Source of the DNA: Chloroflexota bacterium | GTDB lineage: Bacteria > Chloroflexota > Anaerolineae > Anaerolineales > VGOW01 | Length of the DNA: 64,000 bases | Direction of reading: 5' to 3' | Assembly: GCA_016213135.1 (NCBI GenBank) | Contig: JACRBQ010000035.1 | Span: 1 to 64,000, forward strand | In this document: in pieces, positions 1-9,158 of the stretch | How the letters are laid out: each line of letters begins with the position of its first letter | How positions within the stretch are numbered: position 1 is the first letter of the stretch | Made by a program: the position numbers and the translations under genes | The notes under the pieces: model-generated | Database searches by the model: none | Told to the model about the DNA's origin: nothing | Seen by the model: the letters and a program-made list of their open reading frames with translations, nothing else

Positions 1-89
1 GGATGAAGGATGAAGGATGAAGGATGAAGGATGAAGGATGAAGGATGAAGGATGAAGGATGAAGGATGAAGGATGAAGGATGAAGGATG
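1..89. repeat. Perfect 7-bp tandem repeat (GGATGAA)n, truncated by window edge
   Basis: Direct reading: ggatgaa repeated about 12.5 times. Confidence 0.98.
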
Positions 90-112
90 CGTGATACGTG
101 AGGAATGTTGAT

Positions 113-160
113 GGCTGAAAGCTGACTACTGACTACTGACTACTGACTCCTGACTACTGA
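113..160. repeat. 7-bp tandem repeat (ACTGACT)n, slightly degenerate
   Basis: actgact actgact actgact cctgact actgaaa. Confidence 0.9.
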
Positions 161-169
161 AACTATCCG

Positions 170-955
170 CTACGGACAACAATCATCCGTCGTCACGGTC
201 AGCGGTTGGCCGTCGCGCCACACGGTGAGGCGGCCGCCGTAGGCGGCGGCGAGGCGCTCCGGCGTCAGCACCGAAACGGCGGGGCCGTCGGCCAGCAGGC
301 GGCGGTTGAGCAGCAGCAAACGGTCGAACCGGGTGGTGGCCATTTGCAGATCGTGCGTCGAGAGCAGCACTGTCACCTCGCGCTCGCGCAGGTGATCCAG
401 TATTTCAAAGATGGCGGCCTGCGCTTCCATATCCACGCCGCTGAAGGGTTCGTCCAGCAGCAACACGTCGGCGCGCTGGGCTAGGGCGCGGGCGATGAAC
501 ACGCGCTGCTGCTGCCCGCCGGAGAGGTCGGCGATGGGGCGCACGGCTTGCGGCGTCATGCCCACTTGTTCCAGCGCGGCGCGGGCGGCCTCGCGGTCGG
601 CGCGGCCCGCCCGGCGCAGCCAGCCGATTTCCTTCACCCGGCCCATCATCACCACATCCATCACCGTCACCGGAAAGCTCCAGTCCACCGCTTCGCGCTG
701 CGGTACGTAGCCAATGGATGGGCAATCGCCGGCATGGTGCGAGTGCCCGTGCACCAGCACATCGCCGGCGGTGTGCGGCATCAAACCGACGATCACTTTG
801 AACAGCGTGGACTTGCCCGCGCCGTTCGGCCCCACGATGGCCGCGCGCTCGCCGGGGGCCACCGTAAAGCTCACCTCTTCGAGGGCCGGCTTGCCGTTGC
901 CGTACGAGGCGGCAATGGCGGTGAGGGCCAGGGCGGGGGCGTCGTGAATGTGCAT
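170..955 (-). CDS. Metal (Zn/Mn-type) ABC transporter ATP-binding protein
   Basis: Walker A GPNGAGKST, signature LSGGQQQR, Walker B LLLDEPFSGVD; next to a ZnuA-like binding protein. Confidence 0.92.
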   Translation of the reverse strand: MHIHDAPALALTAIAASYGNGKPALEEVSFTVAPGERAAIVGPNGAGKSTLFKVIVGLMPHTAGDVLVHGHSHHAGDCPSIGYVPQREAVDWSFPVTVMDVVMMGRVKEIGWLRRAGRADREAARAALEQVGMTPQAVRPIADLSGGQQQRVFIARALAQRADVLLLDEPFSGVDMEAQAAIFEILDHLREREVTVLLSTHDLQMATTRFDRLLLLNRRLLADGPAVSVLTPERLAAAYGGRLTVWRDGQPLTVTTDDCCP

Positions 956-1051
956 GGTATCTTCTCAAAATGGTGGGGGCGAACCTGTGTGTTCGCCCAG
1001 GGCAGACACATGGCGCACAGGCCACCTATGACAGGTCTGCCCCCACCCCAT

Positions 1052-1957
1052 TTATTTGAGCAGGGCGGCCACAATAGTCAGCACGTTGGAGCGCATCATC
1101 TTTTCGTATGTTTCGCCCCCGGAGCCGGCGGGGCCGAGGGCATCGGTGTATAGCGTGGTGACGGCTTTCACCCCGGCTTCGTCGGCCACTTGCTGCAACA
1201 GCGAATTGTTGGTGACATTCTCGCCAAAGATGGCCGGGACGCCCGCCGCCTTGACCGCCTCGACCAGCGCCGCCACTTGCTGCGCCGAGGGCGACGCGCC
1301 TTCGGTGGAGGTGGGCAGCACCGTGCCAATGATCTGGAAGCCATACCGCTTTGCCAAATAGCCGAACGAGTCGTGCGTGGTCACCAGCTTGCGGCGGTCT
1401 TCCGGCAGCTTGTTCACTTGCACGTACACCCACGTATCCAGTTCCTGCAGCCGCGCAATGAACACGCCGGCGTTGGATTTGTAGGCGGTGGCGTTCTTGG
1501 CGTCGGCGCTCACCAGTTCGTCGCGGATGGCGCGCACGGCCTGCACGGCATAGGTCACGTCGTGCCAGATGTGCGGGTCGGTCACCGTTTGGCTGTTGTC
1601 TTCCACGGTGAGAGGAGTGATGCCTTTGGACACGACCACTCGCGCCGCTTTGGAGCCGGACGAGGTGTACAGGGCATCGAGCCACGGCTCGAACTGCAAG
1701 CCGTTTTCAAAAACAATGTCGGCATCGGCCACGGCGGCGGTGTCGGCGGCGGTGGGCGAAAAGGTGTGGCTATCCACCCCCGGCCCGGCCAGGGTGGTGA
1801 GTTGAATCTCATCGCCACCCACGATGGCCGCCAGATCGCCAAGCACGCTGAACGTGGCGACGACTTTGAGCTTGTGGCTTCCCAACCCGGACGCGCCGCC
1901 ACAGGCGGAGAGCAAAAGGCTAATAAGCAACATCGAACGGAGTAAGTTTCGGAGCAT
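1052..1957 (-). CDS. Metal ABC transporter substrate-binding lipoprotein (ZnuA/TroA family)
   Basis: Lipobox LLLSACGG; VDSHTFSPTAADTAAVADADIVFENGLQFEPW and DPHIWHDV motifs; start reassigned to MLRNLL. Confidence 0.9.
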   Translation of the reverse strand: MLRNLLRSMLLISLLLSACGGASGLGSHKLKVVATFSVLGDLAAIVGGDEIQLTTLAGPGVDSHTFSPTAADTAAVADADIVFENGLQFEPWLDALYTSSGSKAARVVVSKGITPLTVEDNSQTVTDPHIWHDVTYAVQAVRAIRDELVSADAKNATAYKSNAGVFIARLQELDTWVYVQVNKLPEDRRKLVTTHDSFGYLAKRYGFQIIGTVLPTSTEGASPSAQQVAALVEAVKAAGVPAIFGENVTNNSLLQQVADEAGVKAVTTLYTDALGPAGSGGETYEKMMRSNVLTIVAALLK

Positions 1958-1965
1958 GGGTTTCC

Positions 1966-2385
1966 TCAGCGGCAGTTGGGGCACAGGCCGAACAGTTCCA
2001 GCCAGTGCTCTTGAATTTTGTATCCGGTGCGGCGCTGGACGGTTTTCAACAACTCGGCCAGATCGCACTCCTCGAATTCGACGACGGCGTGGCACTGCCC
2101 GCAGATGACGTGGTGCGCGTGGCCTGCGCTGGCGGGCGCATACGAATGGCAGCCGTCCTCGCCGTGCACGCGGCGCACCGCGCCGCACTCGGCCAGCAAG
2201 TCCAGCGTGCGATACACGGTGACCAACCCGGTGTGCGGGTGAAACTTTTTGGCGCGGGCGTGTATTTGCGCCGGGCTGAGGCCGGCCCCGGCCTGCGCGA
2301 CCACTTTGAGCACCGCGCGGCGTGGGCGGGTGAGTTTGTATCCCCGGGCGGTGAAGGCCTGGGCCAGCGACGATTCGGACAGCAT
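1966..2385 (-). CDS. Fur family transcriptional regulator (Zur/Fur-like)
   Basis: RAVLKVVAQ...HTGLVTVYRTLDLLAECGAV; HHVICGQCHAVVEFE; CPNCR. Confidence 0.92.
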   Translation of the reverse strand: MLSESSLAQAFTARGYKLTRPRRAVLKVVAQAGAGLSPAQIHARAKKFHPHTGLVTVYRTLDLLAECGAVRRVHGEDGCHSYAPASAGHAHHVICGQCHAVVEFEECDLAELLKTVQRRTGYKIQEHWLELFGLCPNCR

Positions 2386-2482
2386 GGGCTAATTGAAAAC
2401 AGTTTTCAGTGTGATGCGGGGCAGAATATCACGGCGGCGGAAGGTCTGTCAAGGGTCGGCCTTCCCGTGCTACACTACTCCC

Positions 2483-3336
2483 ATGCCTCCCGCAGCGCGT
2501 CGCCTCGGAATTATCGACCTCGGCTCCAACTCTGCCCGGCTGCTGGTGGCCGAATACACCCCCGGCCACTCGTTCCGCTTTGTGGCCGTGCTCAGCCGCC
2601 GCGTGCGCCTCAGCGAGGGCATGGGCGCGGGCAACGTGCTTACGGCTGCGGCCATGGCTCGCGCCGTGGACGCGCTGGCCCGCTTCCGCCGCTACTGCGA
2701 GGCCCACGGCGCGCGCATTGTGGCCGTGGCCACGGCGGCGGCGCGCGATGCGGTGAACTGCCGCGAGTTTTTGGCGCAGGCGCGAGCGGCGGCGACACGC
2801 CCGAGGCGGCGTGTACAGCGGAAGCGGCGCTGGGTTTGTTCGATGCGCTGCGGGCCACGGGGAAGTTTGGGTTGGGCGCGGCGGAGCGCGAGTGGCTATG
2901 GGCGGCGGCGCGGTTGTGCGCCATCGGCCGGGCGGTGGATCACATGGACGAGGGGCGGCACGCGGCGTATTTGATTCTCAACAGCGGCCTGCCGGGATAC
3001 TCTCACCGTGAGTTGGCGCTGGTGGCGTTGACCTGCCGCTTTGCCTCCGCCGGGACGCCGAAGCTTGGCGCTCATGATCATTTGTGCGCCGCGGGCGATG
3101 CCGGGCGGCTGCCGAGGCTGGCGGCGCTGCTGCGTGTGGCCGCCGGGTTGGCGAGCAGTGCAACGCCGGCGAGCGGTTCCGGGCTGAGGGTGCGCGTCAC
3201 TGCGGACTCGGTGCGGGTGGAGACACAGGCGGGCGCACACAGCCGGGCCGTGTGGCAAGCGTCACCGGCTTTTGTCAACAACGATTTGTTTGCCCGGGTG
3301 TTCGGGCGGGCCATCGAAGCGCGAACGGAGGAATGA
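2483..3336 (+). pseudogene. Ppx/GppA phosphatase remnant (frameshift plus loss of the central catalytic region)
   Basis: GIIDLGSNSARLLV in one frame to about 2790, then C-terminal ...LFDALRATGKFGLGAAEREWLWAAARL...HAAYLILNSGLPGYSHRE in another frame. Confidence 0.75.
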
Positions 3337-3434
3337 CGAATGGCGACACTGTCGGGCGGGGCGACGTTGCCCGGCAGGATGAGCGCCGGCGGCGTGCCAC
3401 TGCAACCAGAAGGCTTCGACGGGGCCGAGCATGG

Positions 3435-3959
3435 TTACCCCGGGACGGGGCGGACGATGGCCGACCCGTAAGCCGTGGTGGTCTGCGGATTGGGGGCGCG
3501 GTTGACAAGCACGGCGGCAATGGCCTGGTCGAGGTAGATGACGCGGGGGATGCGTCGTTGGGCGGTGGCGTCGTCGAGCGCGCCGATATAGCGGATAAGT
3601 CCTTTGGCATCCACCACGAAAAAGTGCGGCGTCACTTCAGCCTGGTAGTGGTTGGCCACATTCTGATCTGAGTCGACGGCAATGGGGTAGCTCACGCGGC
3701 GGAAGTCTGCTTCGTAGCGAAGCTCGGCTTCGGGTTCGTTGAGGCTGGAGGCCACGCCGATGACGGCGATGCCCTGTGCGACCAATGCTTTGTTGCGGTA
3801 AGACAGCACGAGATCGGCGCGGCGGCTCCACGGGCATTCCGCCGACCAAAAGTTGACGATGACGACGTGGCCGAGATGCTCAGACAGTTTGAACCGCCCG
3901 CCGTTGAGGGTGGGAAGCGAGAAGTCGGGCGCGGCGCGGTCGAGCAGGCGGTGGGGCAT
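3435..3959 (-). CDS. Redoxin/AhpC-TSA thioredoxin-fold protein
   Basis: APDFSLPTLNGGRFKLSEHLGHVVIVNFWSAECPWSRR. Confidence 0.85.
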   Translation of the reverse strand: MPHRLLDRAAPDFSLPTLNGGRFKLSEHLGHVVIVNFWSAECPWSRRADLVLSYRNKALVAQGIAVIGVASSLNEPEAELRYEADFRRVSYPIAVDSDQNVANHYQAEVTPHFFVVDAKGLIRYIGALDDATAQRRIPRVIYLDQAIAAVLVNRAPNPQTTTAYGSAIVRPVPG

Positions 3960-4037
3960 TGGGAGGTGGGAAGTGGGAAGTGGGAAGTGGGAAGTGGGAA
4001 GTTTGGAATTTGGAGTTTGCAGTTTGTAGTGTGTAGT
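3954..4037. repeat. Degenerate 7-bp array (GGGAAGT drifting to TTGGAAT/TTGTAGT)
   Basis: gggcatt gggaggt (gggaagt)x5 ttggaat ttggagt ttgcagt ttgtagt gtgtagt. Confidence 0.95.
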
Positions 4038-4040
4038 TTA

Positions 4041-5465
4041 CTACGGTATCCATTCCGGCAGGTAGCCGCCGGGGGCCAGTTCCGTTTCGCCGGCACCGCT
4101 GATGTCGATAATCCATACGGTGGGCAGTTCGCTGAGGGCGGCGACGTTGAAGCGCATATACACCAGCCGCGCCGAGTCGGGGCTCCACACAAAGGCGCTG
4201 TGGTTGTCGAAGGGGTCGCTGGTGAGGGCGCGGGCGTCTTGCCCGTCCGCGCGCATGAGCCACAACTGGCGGCCCGGTGTCCACTGGTTCTGCACAAGCT
4301 GCTTGCGGGCAAAGGCCAGCCACTGGCCGTCCGGCGAATACACGGGTGAGGCGTCTTCGACGAGATTGCTGCCGGAGAGGTCGTCGGCCTTGTTGGTGGA
4401 TACGGTGACGCGCAGCAGGTTGCTGTAAAAGCGGTCACTGTTCTCCGGCTCGGCGGTGGGGGTCTGGGGGATGGCGCCCGTGGCGGTGGGCGCGGGAGTG
4501 GGTTCGGGCGGGAACACAATCTCCGGGTAAACGATGAAGTTGCCGTCGGGCGACCACGTGCCCATTTCGCCGGAGGTGTTGGGGATGTAGGTTGCGGTGC
4601 GAGAGGCAAAGTCAAACACGGCAATGGCCTGCAGGGTGGAATCGAGGTAGGCCAGGCGGCCATCGGCGGCGAAGCGCGGGCTGCGGGTGGCATGCGCGGG
4701 GTCTTGCGCCGGGATGGTGAGTTGGCCGCTGGCGGGGTCGAGCACTTGCACTTTGGGGTCGCCGGTCTGGCCGTCGGGCTGCACGGGCGAACGCTCGAAG
4801 GCGAGTTGCGCGCCGTCGGCAGAGAATTGCGGTGCGCTGCACAGGTCAGTGTGGCAGGCCAGCACGGTGGTCGCCGGGCCGCCGTCGCGGCTCGTGCGCC
4901 GCAAGTCCGCGCCGCCATCGGGGCGCAGGGCGGCATACACTATTTGCGTGCCGTCGGGGCTGACGACGAAGTCGTCCACGCCGGCGGCTTCGCTGGTGAG
5001 CTGGGCTGCCGCGCCGCCCTCGGCGGGCACAGCCCACACGTTGGCGATGTCGTCGGTTTTGAGGAGGAAGGCCACGCGAGCCGCGCCGACGGTGAAGCTC
5101 CAACTGCGCCCGAACAGCATGGGAAGGCCGCGACTGGTTTTTCCCCCCAATGCCAGCGACACGGTAACCGTTCCGGGGGGCCACGTGCCATCGGGAGTGA
5201 AGCGCAGTTCGTTCCCCGACCAGCTCACCGCCCCGGCGGATGGCGGCTGGATGCTGAGGCGGCTTTCGACCGAGGCCTGGTCCATCGGGTGATTGAAGCT
5301 GAGGGTGACGGGCGCGCGCGAGGAGGCGCTGTCGCCCTGCGGCGACACGGCCAGCACGCGCGGCAGGCCGAAGAATGCGGCCATGGCGAGGCCGATGAGG
5401 ATTCCGGCAAGGGCCAGCAGAACGAGTTGCGGCGCGGCGGAGGGGCGACGATGGCGGTACATCAT
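4041..5465 (-). CDS. Membrane-anchored protein with Ig-like domain and TolB/PD40 beta-propeller repeats
   Basis: N-terminal TM; repeated SPDGxxIVY / SPDGQWLAFAR motifs. Confidence 0.75.
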   Translation of the reverse strand: MMYRHRRPSAAPQLVLLALAGILIGLAMAAFFGLPRVLAVSPQGDSASSRAPVTLSFNHPMDQASVESRLSIQPPSAGAVSWSGNELRFTPDGTWPPGTVTVSLALGGKTSRGLPMLFGRSWSFTVGAARVAFLLKTDDIANVWAVPAEGGAAAQLTSEAAGVDDFVVSPDGTQIVYAALRPDGGADLRRTSRDGGPATTVLACHTDLCSAPQFSADGAQLAFERSPVQPDGQTGDPKVQVLDPASGQLTIPAQDPAHATRSPRFAADGRLAYLDSTLQAIAVFDFASRTATYIPNTSGEMGTWSPDGNFIVYPEIVFPPEPTPAPTATGAIPQTPTAEPENSDRFYSNLLRVTVSTNKADDLSGSNLVEDASPVYSPDGQWLAFARKQLVQNQWTPGRQLWLMRADGQDARALTSDPFDNHSAFVWSPDSARLVYMRFNVAALSELPTVWIIDISGAGETELAPGGYLPEWIP

Positions 5466-5480
5466 GGGACGGATTATAGT

Positions 5481-6137
5481 TCACGTCGCTACTTCGATGA
5501 ACAGGTTGGCCGCCATGTCTGCGCCCAGCACTTGCTCGCCCACAGGGGTTTTAAGCCGCACCGGGCCATCGAAGGGGGCGCGGTTGAGCAGCGTGATGGG
5601 CGTGCCGGGTGTGAGGCGAATTTCGGCGAGGTACCGGAGCTTGTCCGGGGTGTGTCGGCGAATGCGGCGCAGTATGCCCCGCGTGCCCACCGGAAAGGTG
5701 AGCAGGCTGGCTTCGCTCAACGCGGGCATGCGCCCGTCTTTGGTGGGGATGGGGTCGCCGTGCGGGCAGCGGGCGGGGTAGCCGGCGAGTTCGTCCATGC
5801 GATCTTCAAACTGATCGTTGATGGCTGCCTCGAGGTCGTGCGCGTGCGTGTGCACCTCGTCCCAGCCGAACTTCATGACGGTGACGAGGAAGGCCTCGAG
5901 CAAACGATGGCGGCGGATGGAGCGCAGGGCCTCGCGCTCGCCCTTGGGCGTGAGGCGCACGCCCTTGTAGGGCTGACGGCGCAGGTAGCCCTCGTGCGCC
6001 AGCAGCCGCATCATCTTCACCGCTGCCGGGGGCGACACCTCCAGCCGCGCGGCCACCGCGGTGGTGGTCACCGGTACCTCGGTGGACGATTGCAGGCGAT
6101 AGATTTCCGCAAGATAATCACGCCGGGCATGGCTCAT
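5481..6137 (-). CDS. DtxR/MntR-family metal-dependent regulator
   Basis: LEVSPPAAVKMMRLLAHEGYLRRQPYKGVRLTPKGE...EVHTHAHDLEAAINDQFEDRMDELAGYPARCPHGDPIP; start set at MSHARRDYL. Confidence 0.9.
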   Translation of the reverse strand: MSHARRDYLAEIYRLQSSTEVPVTTTAVAARLEVSPPAAVKMMRLLAHEGYLRRQPYKGVRLTPKGEREALRSIRRHRLLEAFLVTVMKFGWDEVHTHAHDLEAAINDQFEDRMDELAGYPARCPHGDPIPTKDGRMPALSEASLLTFPVGTRGILRRIRRHTPDKLRYLAEIRLTPGTPITLLNRAPFDGPVRLKTPVGEQVLGADMAANLFIEVAT

Positions 6138-6357
6138 GGCCTCGGTGGCTGAGTCGGCGCCCGTCAGTGAGTTGAGGGCGGCGGCCACAGGAGTCGGCTT
6201 CCCGTCCAATCCACACAGCCCTGGGGTTTTACTCTGGTTAATTTCCAAGTTGTCCTCGAGGAAGCCCAAGTTTAACGGGCAAGTCTTGATAATTCTGATA
6301 TTTGTCACTAATATTACCCTAACTATACAACCCTTTCAAGAACTGGAGAAAAGAGGC

Positions 6358-7200
6358 ATGTGGGTATCTTTGCTGTTGACGTTGCGTGAGGGGCTTGAGG
6401 CGGCACTGATTGTGGGCATTGTGTTCGGCTACTTGCGCAAGATTGACGGGTTGCAATACGCGCGCACGGCCTGGGCGGGTGTGTTGAGCGCGGTGCTGTT
6501 GAGCGCGGCGCTGGCCGTGGGTATCATGGCCGTGGGGGCGGAGCTTACGGGCCGCGCCGAGCAGTTGTTCGAGGGCGCGACGATGCTGTTGGCGGTGACC
6601 GTGCTGACGTGGATGATCTTTTGGATGCGGTCACAGGCGCAGCACTTGAAGGCCCGGCTGGAGGGCAAGGTACAAAAGGCAGTGGCTGCCGGAGTGGGCG
6701 GCGCGGCGTGGGGGCTTTTTGCGATGACGTTCATCGCCGTGTTTCGCGAGGGGGTGGAGACGGCGCTGTTGCTCGGGGCGGCGGCCTTCCAAACCAACGG
6801 GATGGACACGTTGATCGGCGCGGTGACCGGCCTGGCCATGGCGGCAGCCATCGGCTATGCGGTGTACGCCTCCACGGCGCGGCTCAACGCGCGGCTGTTT
6901 TTCGACGTGACCAGTTTGCTGCTGCTGGTGTTTGCCGCCGGGCTGTTCATGCACGGTGTGCATGAGTTTCAAGAGGCCGGGCTGCTGCCGGAGATCGTCG
7001 CCGACGTGTGGGACACGAGCGCGCTGATCAGCAAAGAGTCGGTGCCGGGGCAGTTCCTGCGAACGCTCGTCGGCTACACCCCCAAGCCCTCGCTGGTGGA
7101 AGTGCTGGCCTACGTGGGTTACTGGCTCGCCACACTGGGCGCGGTGCGCTGGTGGAACAGCCGGCTGGCGGCCCGCCACGAATTTATTCCTGCGGAGTGA
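6358..7200 (+). CDS. FTR1-family iron permease
   Basis: Two REGxE motifs (REGLEAAL, REGVETAL), multiple TM helices. Confidence 0.9.
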   Translation: MWVSLLLTLREGLEAALIVGIVFGYLRKIDGLQYARTAWAGVLSAVLLSAALAVGIMAVGAELTGRAEQLFEGATMLLAVTVLTWMIFWMRSQAQHLKARLEGKVQKAVAAGVGGAAWGLFAMTFIAVFREGVETALLLGAAAFQTNGMDTLIGAVTGLAMAAAIGYAVYASTARLNARLFFDVTSLLLLVFAAGLFMHGVHEFQEAGLLPEIVADVWDTSALISKESVPGQFLRTLVGYTPKPSLVEVLAYVGYWLATLGAVRWWNSRLAARHEFIPAE

Positions 7201-7204
7201 TTTC

Positions 7205-7762
7205 ATGGAACTCTTCGACGCCATCCACACCCGCCTGTCTATCGGCAAAGTAAAACCCGACCCCGTGCCGCGCGAACTGATTGAGAAGATGCTGAGCGCG
7301 GCGGTGCAGGCGCCGAACCATCACAAAGTGCGCCCGTGGCGATTTGTGGTGCTCACGGGCCAGGCCCGCGAACGGCTCGGCGACGTGTTCGCCGCCTCCT
7401 TCCGCAAGCGCCACCCGGAGGCCATGGAGGAGGCCGTGACGGTGGCGCGGGGCAAGGCGCTGCGCTCACCGGTGCTGATTGTGGTGGGCGTGGACAAGCC
7501 CGCCACCGAAAAAGTGGTCGAACTTGAGAACGTGTGCGCGGCGGCGGCAGCGGCGCAAAACATGCTGCTGGCGGCGCACGGGCTGGGGCTGGCAGCCAAA
7601 TGGAACACGGGCGATAATGCGACTGACGATTTGATCAAGGCGTTTTTCGGCCTCGCGCCGGATCAGCACTTGCTGGGATTTATCCACATTGGCTATCCGA
7701 TGGTCAGGCCGCAAGCTGTGGAGAGGCCTTCGTTTGAAGACCGGACGGTGTGGATGGAGTGA
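7205..7762 (+). CDS. Nitroreductase family protein
   Basis: IHTRLSIGKVKPDPVPRELIEKMLSAAVQAPNHHKVRPWRFVVL. Confidence 0.9.
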   Translation: MELFDAIHTRLSIGKVKPDPVPRELIEKMLSAAVQAPNHHKVRPWRFVVLTGQARERLGDVFAASFRKRHPEAMEEAVTVARGKALRSPVLIVVGVDKPATEKVVELENVCAAAAAAQNMLLAAHGLGLAAKWNTGDNATDDLIKAFFGLAPDQHLLGFIHIGYPMVRPQAVERPSFEDRTVWME

Positions 7763-7765
7763 GAC

Positions 7766-7985
7766 ACAAGGAAGGAGGTGATGCAACTGCAAAGCGCGCG
7801 CGCAATTAAAAAGTGAGAGGGCCATAGGCTTGCGCCTAGACCCTCCCAGTGGTGCGAGAGGCATGGCGGGAACCAAGAACCTCTCGACGGAAACAATCAT
7901 AACATATTCACAAAATCGTTGCCCTGAAACCCCTGAAGGTCTGTGAGACCACCGGGGTCTGGCAACGCAACTTAGGAGAAGAGCT
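7766..7985 (+). promoter_or_regulatory. Structured 5' leader of the iron ABC operon: short ORF MQLQSARAIKK (7781-7816) plus several hairpins
   Basis: AAGGAGG preceding atgcaactgcaaagcgcgcgcgcaattaaaaagtga; inverted repeats agggccataggc/gcctagaccct, cgagagg/cctctcg, CGTTGCC...GGCAACG. Confidence 0.45.
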
Positions 7986-7988
7986 AAC

Positions 7989-9080
7989 ATGTTTCGCAAA
8001 CTTCACCGGGCGGTGGTCGCATTTACGGTCGTCGCCTTGATCATTACTGCGTGCGGAACGGCGGCGACGCCGACCGCTCAACCGACGGCAGCGCTCGAAC
8101 CGGCGACGGTGGCGCCCACTCTCGCGCCGACCGAAGCGCCGGTGACCGGCGCGCTCGTCGTGTATTCCGGCCGCAAAGAGCCGCTCATTCAGCCGGTGCT
8201 GGATGCGTTCAAAGCGAAGTACCCGGACGTGGAGATTGTGCTGAAGAGCGGGAGCAACAGTGAGCTGGCTAATGCTCTGATCGAAGAAAAGGCCAACCCG
8301 CAAGGCGACGTGTTCATCACAACAGAAGTGTTCACCGTGCAGGCCCTTTACGCCGAAGGTGTGTTCGAGAATTACGTTTCGCCCAACGCGGCGGATATCC
8401 CGGCGCAGTATCGGCAAGTAGACGGCGGCTGGACAGGCGTGACGGCGCGGGCGCGGGTGATCATGTACAACACGACTCTGGTCAAACCGGAAGACGCGCC
8501 GCAGTCCATCTTCGATCTCACGGATCCAAAGTGGCAAGGGCAGGTGGCCGCCGCTGGGAGCGCGAATGGCTCGATGCAAGCGCAGGTCGCAGTACTGCGC
8601 GAACTGGTGGGCGAGGGGGCGACCGAAGACTGGCTGGCCGGTTTGGTCGCTAACGAGGTGACGTTCTTCGACAGCCACACGGACGTGCGGAAAGCCGTGG
8701 GCGCGGGCGAGTTCAAGATCGGGTTGGTCAATCACTATTACTACTATCTGCAACAGGCCGAAGGCAGTCCGGTAAGTGTCGTTTTCCCGGATCAGGGCGA
8801 CGGGCAGATCGGGGTGATTGTCAACGCGACGGCGGCGGGCATTGTCAAGGGCGGGCGCAATCCGGAGGCGGCAAAGGCGCTGGTGGACTTTCTGCTTTCC
8901 GGGGAGGGCCAAAAGCTGTTCGCCGAGTTGAATTACGAATATCCGCTGGTTCCGGGCGTTGCGCTGCACCCCGACGTGCAGTCGCTCGACGGCTTGCGCT
9001 TGGCGGATGTAAATCTTGCCGAGGCGACGGTTGATCTGGATGCGACGTTTGATTTGATGGAGAAGGTTGGACTGCCGTAG
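7989..9080 (+). CDS. Fe(3+) ABC transporter substrate-binding lipoprotein (FbpA/FutA-like)
   Basis: Lipobox LIITACG; LVVYSGRKEPLIQPVLDAFKAKYPDVEIVLKSGSNSELANALIEE. Confidence 0.9.
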   Translation: MFRKLHRAVVAFTVVALIITACGTAATPTAQPTAALEPATVAPTLAPTEAPVTGALVVYSGRKEPLIQPVLDAFKAKYPDVEIVLKSGSNSELANALIEEKANPQGDVFITTEVFTVQALYAEGVFENYVSPNAADIPAQYRQVDGGWTGVTARARVIMYNTTLVKPEDAPQSIFDLTDPKWQGQVAAAGSANGSMQAQVAVLRELVGEGATEDWLAGLVANEVTFFDSHTDVRKAVGAGEFKIGLVNHYYYYLQQAEGSPVSVVFPDQGDGQIGVIVNATAAGIVKGGRNPEAAKALVDFLLSGEGQKLFAELNYEYPLVPGVALHPDVQSLDGLRLADVNLAEATVDLDATFDLMEKVGLP

Positions 9081-9086
9081 TTTGTG

Positions 9087-9150
9087 ACAAGGTGACATGG
9101 TGACAAGGTGGCAGTGAGTCACCTTGTCACCCCTTCACCGTGTCACCTGT
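9087..9150. repeat. 8-bp-period inverted array (ACAAGGTG then TCACCTTG-like units)
   Basis: acaaggtg acatggtg acaaggtg gcagtgag tcaccttg tcacccct tcaccgtg tcacctgt. Confidence 0.9.
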
Positions 9151-9158
9151 CGTTCCCC

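Noticed and set aside
1-160. Possible CRISPR array
   Set aside because: Contiguous 7-bp repeats without spacers and no cas genes; same for all other heptad arrays.
7908-9122. Long minus-strand ORF opposite the Fe-binding protein
   Set aside because: Antisense mirror of a clear FbpA-like CDS; His/Arg-rich translation without recognisable motifs, typical of GC-rich antisense frames.
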